Shown: positions 7,192 through 13,144 of the stretch, one piece after another | Layout of the letters: each line of letters begins with the position of its first letter | How positions within the stretch are numbered: position 1 is the first letter of the stretch | NCBI GenBank assembly: GCA_002784795.1 | Contig: PFLZ01000112.1 | Coordinates: 1 to 13,972, forward strand | Source: Candidatus Magasanikbacteria bacterium CG_4_10_14_0_8_um_filter_42_12 | GTDB taxonomy: Bacteria > Patescibacteriota > Patescibacteriia > Magasanikbacterales > UBA922 | Direction: 5' to 3' | Length of the DNA stretch: 13,972 bases | The notes under the pieces: model-generated | What the model was told of the DNA's origin: nothing | The model's input: only the letters and a program-made list of their open reading frames with translations | The model's database searches: none | Position numbers and translations under genes: made by a program

Positions 7192-8199
7192 ATGTTTGTA
7201 AAAAAGGTCGCGATCGACCTCGGTACAACCAATGTCCTCGTTCATGTCCCCAAGAGGGGCATTGTTATCAATGAGCCATCTGTTGTGGCGATTTCAAAAG
7301 ATGATCGCAAAGTGCTTGCGGTAGGGTTCGAAGCAAAAGATATGATTGGGCGTACACCTGATACGATTATTGCAGAGCGCCCACTCAAAGATGGCGTGGT
7401 AGCGAATTATCGCATGACAGAAGCGATGCTTCGGTATTTTATCAATAAAGCTCTCGGCGGTGTACGACTCTTTCGTCCTGAAGTGATGGTTGCTGTCCCT
7501 GCTGGTATTACGTCTACCGAGCGTCGTGCGGTGGTTGATGCTGCTATGGCGGCAGGTGCACGAGCCGCATATATTATCAAAGAACCTATTGTTGCCGCGA
7601 TCGGTGCCGATATTCCTATTGGAAGTGCGAGCGGACATATGATCGTAGACATCGGAGGTGGCACGGCTGAGATAGCAGTGATTTCTCTTGGTGGTATTGT
7701 ATCGTGCGGATCTGTTCGCATTGGTGGAAATAGATTTGATCAATCTATTGCCGATCATATTCGCCGAAAACACGGCCTTGCTATTGGTGAGCGAACGGCA
7801 GAGGAAGTAAAGATTGGTGTAGGGTCGGCCATGTTTATGGACAAGCCACTCGAAATGGAAGTCAAAGGACGGGATATGATTTCAGGGCTTCCTAAAACAA
7901 TTATAGTGAGATCAGATGATACGACAGAGGCATTGCAACATGATCTCGAAGGACTTATTGATGCTATTAAACAAGTATTGCATGAGACGCCGCCAGAACT
8001 TTCTGCTGATGTGATGGACAAAGGGATTGTGATGTCTGGTGGATCGAGTCAGCTTCGTAATCTTGATGAACTCGTTGCGCAAGCCACTGGTGTTGCCTGC
8101 CATGTGGCTGATGAACCACTTCTTTGTGTTGCCAAGGGCACAGGTATTGCGCTTGAAAATCTTGAAAGTTACAAGCGTTCAATCATGGCGACGAAATAA
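7192..8199 (+). CDS. mreB: Rod-shape actin homologue MreB (Mbl-like)
   Basis: A 335-residue actin-fold ATPase that forms membrane-bound filaments guiding peptidoglycan insertion. Phosphate 1 loop DLGTTN at 9-14, INEPSVVAI at 26-34, RPLKDGVV at 63-70, phosphate 2 loop DIGGGTAE at 153-160 and the adenosine region GGSSQLRNLDE at 283-293 are all present, and length matches the family. The protein starts directly at the first strand (MFVKKVAIDLG), as in Gram-positive Mbl, without the longer amphipathic N-terminal helix of E. coli MreB. The usual partners mreC and mreD are not next to it; DUF4012 lies upstream and an IMPase-family gene starts 7 bases after its stop. A CATACT hexamer (7180-7185) 6 bases before the ATG could start a leaderless message, but its -35 is poor. 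Confidence 0.93.
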   Translation: MFVKKVAIDLGTTNVLVHVPKRGIVINEPSVVAISKDDRKVLAVGFEAKDMIGRTPDTIIAERPLKDGVVANYRMTEAMLRYFINKALGGVRLFRPEVMVAVPAGITSTERRAVVDAAMAAGARAAYIIKEPIVAAIGADIPIGSASGHMIVDIGGGTAEIAVISLGGIVSCGSVRIGGNRFDQSIADHIRRKHGLAIGERTAEEVKIGVGSAMFMDKPLEMEVKGRDMISGLPKTIIVRSDDTTEALQHDLEGLIDAIKQVLHETPPELSADVMDKGIVMSGGSSQLRNLDELVAQATGVACHVADEPLLCVAKGTGIALENLESYKRSIMATK

Positions 8200-8206
8200 T
8201 TTTGTT

Positions 8207-8971
8207 ATGGAACAGTCTGTATTTTTAAAGACAGCCCTCGACGCTATCAAGGTTTCTGATGAGATCATCATGTCATATTACCATGGTGATATTCAGGTTG
8301 AGACAAAAGCAGATATGTCACCTGTTACGATTGCTGATAAAGAAGCCGAATCTGCTATTAAAAACATTCTGTCTACTGCATTTCCTGAACACGGCTTTAT
8401 TGGTGAGGAATTTGGTATCAGTGATGGAGAACACAAATATCAATGGGTGATAGATCCGATCGACGGCACGAAAAATTTTATTCGACATATTCCTTTGTTT
8501 GGTACGCAGCTTGCATTGGTAAAAGACGATGAAGTAATTTTGGGTGTTTCTTCAATGCCAGCCATGCAAGAGGTGATCTATGCTGAGCGGGGAAAGGGTG
8601 CATTTCTGAATGGAAAAAAAATTCATGTGTCAGATGTTTCTGCACTTTCGGATTCGATGATTTGTTTTGGGGGTGTTTCGCATTTTGAAAAGAGCAACAT
8701 CATGTCTGAATGTACAGAGCTCTTACTTTCTACATCACGACAGCGGGGCATTGGGGACTGTTATATGTACCATTTGCTTGCGTCTGGGCGTACAGATATT
8801 GTGATTGAAGCGAGTATCAATTTTTGGGATATTGCTGCAGCGGTTTGTATTGTGGAGGAAGCAGGTGGTACGGTGTCTGACATGTTTGGCAAGCCAGTTA
8901 CGATAGATACACGAACATTTGTAGCGACAAATGGAACGTTGCATACTGACGTGCTTCGTTTTTTGACTTAG
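8207..8971 (+). CDS. Inositol-monophosphatase-family phosphatase
   Basis: A 254-residue metal-dependent phosphatase. The family's motifs are intact: GEE at 66-68, DPIDGT at 83-88 (metal-binding Asp83, Asp86, with Gly87-Thr88) and FWDIAAAVCIVEEAGG at 206-221 with the metal ligand Asp208. Members act on inositol phosphate, histidinol phosphate, 3'-phosphoadenosine 5'-phosphate or fructose bisphosphate, and sequence alone does not settle which. It starts 7 bases after mreB and ends 3 bases before ribBA. This raises the possibility that it removes the phosphate from 5-amino-6-ribitylamino-uracil 5'-phosphate, the riboflavin step between RibD and RibH. That is inference from position: known enzymes for the step are mostly of the HAD family. 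The start at 8207 gives the normal family N-terminus; longer versions would run into mreB. Confidence 0.88.
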   Translation: MEQSVFLKTALDAIKVSDEIIMSYYHGDIQVETKADMSPVTIADKEAESAIKNILSTAFPEHGFIGEEFGISDGEHKYQWVIDPIDGTKNFIRHIPLFGTQLALVKDDEVILGVSSMPAMQEVIYAERGKGAFLNGKKIHVSDVSALSDSMICFGGVSHFEKSNIMSECTELLLSTSRQRGIGDCYMYHLLASGRTDIVIEASINFWDIAAAVCIVEEAGGTVSDMFGKPVTIDTRTFVATNGTLHTDVLRFLT

Positions 8972-8974
8972 ACT

Positions 8975-10186
8975 ATGCATTCTTTTCATACAATAGAAGA
9001 GGGGATTGCAGCTCTCCGAAATGGAGAGATTGTTGTCGTGGTGGATGATGAAGATCGTGAAAATGAAGGGGATCTGGTGATCGCGGCAGAATATCTTACT
9101 GAAGCACAGATGGCATTCATGATTCGCCACACCGGTGGTGTGGTGTGTCTCTCCATGTCTGAACACATGGCAGATCAATTGGATTTGCCGCCCATGGTTG
9201 CGAAAAACACCTCTCAGCGGACAACGCCGTTTACTGTGAGTATTGAAGCAAGAGAAGGCGTAGATACAGGTATTTCAGCAAAAGATCGTGTCACGACTAT
9301 TCATACGGCGATTGCCGACAATGCTACCCCAGAGCATCTTTCACGTCCTGGACATGTGTTTCCACTGCGCGCACAAAAGGGTGGGGTCTTATGGCGAGCT
9401 GGGCACACCGAAGCATCCGTGGATCTTGCAACACTTGCTGGATTGAAACCTGCTGCTGTTATTAGCGAACTCATGCACGATGATGGGACGATGATGCGAT
9501 TGTCAGCGCTCATGGCATTTGCTGAGGAACATCAGTTGAAGATTCTTTCGGTAGCAGATCTTATTTCGTATCGATATATGCATGAATGCTATATTGATCT
9601 AGAAGCTGAAAGTAGTATTCAGACCGAGACAGGAGCATGGACGATTCGTATTTATCGAGACATGCTGCATGATAGCGAACAAATTGCTCTGGTAAAAGGA
9701 AACATTGTTCATACAGAAAAATCAGTGTTGGTGCGTGTGCATTCTGAATGTGCGACTGGCGATCTTTTTGGATCACAGCAATGTGACTGTGGTCCTCAAT
9801 TGCACGCAGCAATGCAGGCAATTGAAAAAGAAGGAGTGGGAGTGTTGCTGTATATGAAACAAGAAGGGCGTGGGATTGGGCTTGTGAATAAAATAAAAGC
9901 ATACGAACTCCAGCGCACACAAGGACTCGACACAGTGGAAGCAAACATAGCGCTTGGGTTTCCTGAAGACTTGCGAGAATATGGTGTTGGTGCGCAGATT
10001 TTGAAAGATCTGGGACTTCGTGATATTCGACTTATGACGAATAACCCAAAAAAATTGGCAGGAATTTCTGGGTATGGCATTCAGATCACTGAACAAGTCC
10101 CAATCGAAATGCCGGCCAACGGTATTGACAATGCGTATCTGAAAACAAAAAAAGAAAAAATGGGGCATCTTTTGTTCCATGTCTAA
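8975..10186 (+). CDS. ribBA: Bifunctional DHBP synthase / GTP cyclohydrolase II
   Basis: A 403-residue two-domain enzyme supplying both precursors of riboflavin. The N-terminal domain (1-200) makes 3,4-dihydroxy-2-butanone 4-phosphate from ribulose 5-phosphate: [10 protein letters not shown] at 24-33 carries the catalytic acidic loop and [10 protein letters not shown] (143-152) the second active-site segment. The C-terminal domain (about 205-403) opens GTP: RVHSEC (254-259), CDC (270-272), giving zinc ligands Cys259, Cys270 and Cys272, then QEGRGIGL (296-303), TNNPKK (355-360) and the usual end [11 protein letters not shown]. Both active sites look complete. It lies 3 bases after the IMPase-family gene and 15 bases before ribD, in one tight transcription unit. 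No FMN riboswitch is visible upstream, since the gap is only 3 bases. Confidence 0.96.
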   Translation: MHSFHTIEEGIAALRNGEIVVVVDDEDRENEGDLVIAAEYLTEAQMAFMIRHTGGVVCLSMSEHMADQLDLPPMVAKNTSQRTTPFTVSIEAREGVDTGISAKDRVTTIHTAIADNATPEHLSRPGHVFPLRAQKGGVLWRAGHTEASVDLATLAGLKPAAVISELMHDDGTMMRLSALMAFAEEHQLKILSVADLISYRYMHECYIDLEAESSIQTETGAWTIRIYRDMLHDSEQIALVKGNIVHTEKSVLVRVHSECATGDLFGSQQCDCGPQLHAAMQAIEKEGVGVLLYMKQEGRGIGLVNKIKAYELQRTQGLDTVEANIALGFPEDLREYGVGAQILKDLGLRDIRLMTNNPKKLAGISGYGIQITEQVPIEMPANGIDNAYLKTKKEKMGHLLFHV

Positions 10187-10201
10187 TCGAATACCTGCCG
10201 T

Positions 10202-11329
10202 ATGACAGAGCAAGATATACAATATATGACGCAGGCTGTGCTTTTTGCCGAAAAGGGTATCGGGAAGACGTCTCCAAATCCAGCTGTTGGTGCGGTTCTT
10301 GTTCAGAATGGAAAGATCATAGGAAAGGGCTATCACAAAAAGGCTGGTACTGCGCATGCAGAAATTCTCGCGATTCGTAATGCCCTGAGTCATGGCTTTG
10401 ATCCAAAGGGCGCAACGTTGTATGTGACGCTTGAGCCATGTTGTCATTTTGGAAAGACACCGCCTTGTACTGATGCGCTTTTGAAATATGGTATCAAGGA
10501 CGTTGTTATGGGATCGGTTGATCCCTTTCCAAAAGTTCATGGAAAGGGGAGAGATGCACTCCAGCGTGGCGGTGTGAGTGTGTCTGTCTTGTCAAAACAA
10601 TCACCCTTGTTTCAAGATATTCTTTCTCTCAATCAACAATATCTCAAATGGGCCGACACAGGATTGCCCTATGTCACACTCAAAGCAGGAATGAGTCTTG
10701 ATGGAAAAATTGCGACGAGGGCAGGGGAGTCAAAGTGGATAACGAGTGAAAAAGCTCGTACAGATGCACGTCTCGAAAGAAGTCGAGCTGATGCGGTCCT
10801 GATTGGTGCTGGAACTGTCCGCAGTGATGATCCTGTCCTTGCAGCACATGGGGCATATAAAAAGAAAGATATGTTGCGCGTTATTTTGGATCCACGTCTA
10901 TCGTTGCCTACAACACATCATGTGTTTCGAGATGAGCACGTTTTTGTGGCTACCACAAATCGAGCGTCAGAAAAAGATAAGGAACGATTTGAAAAAGCGG
11001 GTATTGTATTCAAATCATTTGGACCAACACGAATTTCTCTCAAGCGATTGCTTCAGTATCTTGGAAAAGAAGATATACAGCATGTGTTTGTCGAAGGTGG
11101 CAGTGGGACGCATGGATATTTTGTCGATGATGTGAGACTCGATTCATTGATGATAGATCGTGTGCTATTTTATGTTGAACCGATTCTTTTAGGCGGTGAT
11201 GGGGCTGTGCCAGTCGTTGGTGGACATGGGAGAAAGTATGTAAAAAATGCTGTACATCTGTCTCAGACTTCTGTGCAGGATATCGGTGGCACGCTGAAAA
11301 TAACTGGATATGTCAATCGATATGACTAA
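10202..11329 (+). CDS. ribD: Riboflavin deaminase/reductase RibD
   Basis: A 375-residue bifunctional enzyme that deaminates 2,5-diamino-6-ribosylamino-4-pyrimidinone 5'-phosphate and then reduces the ribosyl side chain with NADPH. The N-terminal deaminase has HAE at 52-54 (zinc ligand His52, catalytic Glu54) and PCCHFGKTPPC at 79-89 (zinc ligands Cys80 and Cys89). The reductase begins near 155 with TLKAGMSLDGKIATRAGESKWI, then GAGTVRSDDP (202-211) and VEGG (297-300). Length is normal. It follows ribBA by 15 bases and its stop overlaps the start of the GT4 gene. The later enzymes ribE (riboflavin synthase) and ribH (lumazine synthase) are not in the window. The family is certain; pathway completeness is not. 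Confidence 0.95.
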   Translation: MTEQDIQYMTQAVLFAEKGIGKTSPNPAVGAVLVQNGKIIGKGYHKKAGTAHAEILAIRNALSHGFDPKGATLYVTLEPCCHFGKTPPCTDALLKYGIKDVVMGSVDPFPKVHGKGRDALQRGGVSVSVLSKQSPLFQDILSLNQQYLKWADTGLPYVTLKAGMSLDGKIATRAGESKWITSEKARTDARLERSRADAVLIGAGTVRSDDPVLAAHGAYKKKDMLRVILDPRLSLPTTHHVFRDEHVFVATTNRASEKDKERFEKAGIVFKSFGPTRISLKRLLQYLGKEDIQHVFVEGGSGTHGYFVDDVRLDSLMIDRVLFYVEPILLGGDGAVPVVGGHGRKYVKNAVHLSQTSVQDIGGTLKITGYVNRYD

Positions 11330-12461
11330 ACATATAACTATTGGTATTGATGTATCACGTGGCAATACGCTCAACCGAACTGGGGTAGAGGAGTATGTGT
11401 TTCAATTGCTAAACGCAATAATAAGCAATAAACACGTATCAATAAACAATGGTACAACGTTTGTGTTATATACTCGTGAACCGTTGATTCTGGATCTTGG
11501 AAATACTCTCCCTGACAATGTCGTTGTAAAAGTACTGAAATGGCCACCGAAGAGATTTTGGACGCAGGTACGATTGAGCTGGGAGATGCTGATACATCCT
11601 CCTGATGTATTGTTTGTTCCTGGGCATGTGGTGCCGGTGATTCATCCAAAGAAAACAGTCATGACGGTGCATGATGTTGCGGCCGTAGCCTTTCCAGAAA
11701 GTTATAACAGATTTGAACGATGGTACAGTGTATGGTCGGCAAGGTATGCCGTAAAAAAATTGTGGAAGGTCATAGTACCGAGTGAATCTACAAAGCATGA
11801 GTTGCAGAGACTCGTGACGAGTGAGCAGGGCACAGGGTCTGTATTTGTTGTGCCTTTGGCATACGACAAAAAGTTCCGAGTTATTGATGATATAAAAAAG
11901 ACAGAGGAAGTCCTGAACACATATCATATTCAAAAACCATTTTTGCTCTCAGTAGGAAGATTGGAGTTGAAGAAAAATAGTGTTCGAATCATTCGAGCGT
12001 TTGAATTGTTGAAAAAAAGGCAAATAGGCAAATGGGCAAATGGGCAACTCGTCCTTGTCGGAGGAAGAGGACATGGATATGAAGATGTTGAAAAAGCTAT
12101 CAAAGAAAGTCCGTACAAAAATGATATTATTTTGCCAGGTTTTGTAGCAGACGAAGATCTTCCATATCTCATGAATGCTGTGGAAGCTTTTGTATTCCCA
12201 AGTTTGTACGAAGGGTTTGGCATTCCCATTTTAGAAGCGTTTGCGTGTGGTACGCCTGTTGTCACATCGAAGACCACGAGTTGTGCTGAAATTGCTGGCG
12301 GAGCAGCTGTGTTGGTGGATCCTTTGGATGTCGATGATATTGCGAGCGGTATAGAGGAGGCAATGAAAATAGAATATGTGGATGCAGGATTGGAACGAGT
12401 CAAACATTTTTCTTGGGAGAAAACACTGGAAAAAACGTTACACGTGTTATTAGAGGAGTAG
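11322..12461 (+). CDS. GT4-family glycosyltransferase
   Basis: A 379-residue retaining glycosyltransferase with a GT-B fold. The N-terminal half has GIDVSRG...RTGVEEY (8-25), common in GT4 enzymes, and VHDVA (116-120). The C-terminal half has VGRLELKKN (211-219) and the EX7E motif E297-GFGIPIL-E305 that binds the sugar-nucleotide donor. Acceptor and donor are unknown. The start at 11322 overlaps the ribD stop by 8 bases, giving translational coupling; an in-frame ATG at 11310 would add only MSID. Residues 233-243 are encoded by an 8-base tandem repeat and fall in a loop before the strand LVLVGG. Its TAG stop (12459-12461) lies inside a hairpin at the edge of the transposase element. It is probably the last gene of the DUF4012-mreB-rib unit. 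Confidence 0.9.
   Translation: MTKHITIGIDVSRGNTLNRTGVEEYVFQLLNAIISNKHVSINNGTTFVLYTREPLILDLGNTLPDNVVVKVLKWPPKRFWTQVRLSWEMLIHPPDVLFVPGHVVPVIHPKKTVMTVHDVAAVAFPESYNRFERWYSVWSARYAVKKLWKVIVPSESTKHELQRLVTSEQGTGSVFVVPLAYDKKFRVIDDIKKTEEVLNTYHIQKPFLLSVGRLELKKNSVRIIRAFELLKKRQIGKWANGQLVLVGGRGHGYEDVEKAIKESPYKNDIILPGFVADEDLPYLMNAVEAFVFPSLYEGFGIPILEAFACGTPVVTSKTTSCAEIAGGAAVLVDPLDVDDIASGIEEAMKIEYVDAGLERVKHFSWEKTLEKTLHVLLEE
12019..12050 (+). repeat. 8-base tandem repeat inside the GT4 gene
   Basis: Four consecutive 8-base units: GGCAAATA, GGCAAATG, GGCAAATG and the degenerate GGCAACTC. The unit length is not a multiple of three, so gain or loss of one copy would shift the reading frame. The encoded stretch (QIGKWANGQ) lies in a loop and looks inserted relative to the usual GT4 pattern. 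Confidence 0.8.
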
Positions 12462-12480
12462 CACCTCATTGAGGTGCTAC
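12458..12480. repeat. Left REP-like hairpin overlapping GT4 stop codon
   Basis: Perfect 11-base arms GTAGCACCTCA and TGAGGTGCTAC surround a single T (12469). Both strands begin with GTAG, the tetranucleotide that REP-associated transposases recognise beside their hairpins in enterobacteria. The GT4 stop codon is bases 2-4 of the hairpin. There is no T-run after it, so it is not a classical terminator, although it may protect the 3' end of the message. A further palindrome ATTGC-AA-GCAAT lies just downstream at 12484-12495. Confidence 0.8.
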
Positions 12481-12509
12481 CGCATTGCAAGCAATTTGTT
12501 TCTTGACGT

Positions 12510-12515
12510 TATACT
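12510..12515 (+). promoter_or_regulatory. Possible -10 element for the transposase gene
   Basis: TATACT predicts initiation near 12522, which would put the hairpin at 12524-12542 at the very 5' end of the transposase message. No good -35 is seen; TTGCAA at 12485-12490 gives a 19-base spacer. Confidence 0.25.
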
Positions 12516-12523
12516 ATAGCCAA

Positions 12524-12542
12524 GGCAGCTCAATGAGCTACC
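12524..12542. repeat. Second REP-like hairpin upstream of the transposase
   Basis: GGCAGCTCA and TGAGCTACC surround one A (12533): nine-base arms with one mismatch. The minus strand contains GTAGCTCA, so the GTAG tetranucleotide is present in the opposite orientation to one reading of the left hairpin. It lies 21 bases before the transposase ATG. Confidence 0.7.
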
Positions 12543-12563
12543 ATTCCTCTCAACAAAAAAATT

Positions 12564-13130
12564 ATGGAGGACGTGTATATCTATCAGAAGGACAAACATC
12601 GACCGCAGCATCTTAGTTTGAAAGACAGTTTTTATTTTTTGACTGCACATACTATTGATGACATTGATTTTTTTGACGATGACATAAAAAAGAAAATTTT
12701 GTATGATGTTATTGTGCATGCACAAACGTTGTATCATGCAAAAATATTCGGGTATGTGTTATGGCCAGATCATTATCATATGATTGTGCAGCTTCCAAAT
12801 ACGCGTATTGATAGATTTGTAAATAATATTCATTCATATAGTGCAAAATATTTGAATGAACTAGATTGTGTACCTGGAAGACGTGTTTGGTATCAGTATT
12901 GGGATAGATTTTTACGTATACAGTATTCTTTAGATGATTTGTATCGGCGCATGAGTTATATTATGCATAATCCGATCAAACATGGATGGTGTGATTCGTT
13001 TGATACCGCAATAACATATCCATGGTCAAGTATGCCAAAATGGGTTACAATGGTTGGGAAAGATGGATTATTTGAATGTTGGACATCATATCCTGTGATA
13101 GATCATTCAACAGATTACGCAGCTCAGTGA
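12564..13130 (+). CDS. IS200/RAYT-like HUH (Y1) transposase
   Basis: A 188-residue single-domain transposase. The metal-binding HUH motif is H70-Y-H72 in YVLWPDHYHMIV, matching the MPNHxH-type site of REP-associated tyrosine transposases. The segment VWYQYWDRFLRIQYSLDDL (108-126) followed by YIMHNPIKHGW (132-142) matches the family's helix with the nucleophilic tyrosine; Y112 is the likely nucleophile by alignment with W..xYxD. Such enzymes cut single-stranded DNA next to hairpins and form a 5'-phosphotyrosine link. All key motifs look intact. Its TGA stop (13128-13130) is inside the right-hand hairpin. Base composition is AT-richer than flanking genes. The start at 12564 is the first ATG of the frame after the upstream hairpin. 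It could be domesticated rather than mobile. Confidence 0.88.
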   Translation: MEDVYIYQKDKHRPQHLSLKDSFYFLTAHTIDDIDFFDDDIKKKILYDVIVHAQTLYHAKIFGYVLWPDHYHMIVQLPNTRIDRFVNNIHSYSAKYLNELDCVPGRRVWYQYWDRFLRIQYSLDDLYRRMSYIMHNPIKHGWCDSFDTAITYPWSSMPKWVTMVGKDGLFECWTSYPVIDHSTDYAAQ

Positions 13131-13134
13131 GCTG
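13120..13134. repeat. Right REP-like hairpin containing the transposase stop codon
   Basis: CAGCTCA and TGAGCTG surround one G (13127), a perfect seven-base-arm palindrome. An outer stem (GATTA at 13113-13117 with TAGTC at 13136-13140, one T-G wobble) can extend it past a small bulge. The last transposase codons and its TGA are inside it. It ends 10 bases before the holB ATG. Confidence 0.75.
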
Positions 13135-13144
13135 TTAGTCCTCA

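Larger units (their letters stand above)
12458..13134 (+). mobile_element. IS200/RAYT-like single-gene element bounded by hairpins
   Basis: One HUH transposase gene (12564-13130) lies between palindromes at 12458-12480, 12524-12542 and 13120-13134 that share CTCA-N-TGAG. There are no terminal inverted repeats or target duplications, as expected for single-strand IS200-type elements and for REP/RAYT units. The exact cleavage sites cannot be fixed from sequence; the outer hairpins are taken as approximate limits. It separates the GT4 gene from holB. The coding part looks richer in A and T than its neighbours, which fits acquisition. Confidence 0.6.

Noticed and set aside
7294..7773. 159-codon minus-strand open frame opposite mreB, and similar long antisense frames over ribBA, ribD and DUF4012
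   Set aside because: They are rich in residues expected from reverse reading of well-recognised genes, show no family motifs, and lie wholly inside conserved coding sequence.
12484..12495. ATTGC-AA-GCAAT palindrome as another member of the transposase hairpin set
   Set aside because: It lacks the CTCA-N-TGAG core and the GTAG tetranucleotide, and short AT-rich palindromes of this size are expected by chance.
13128..13130. TGA read through as Trp or Gly, extending the transposase
   Set aside because: TGG codons are used for Trp throughout and no other gene shows an internal TGA, so the standard code fits.
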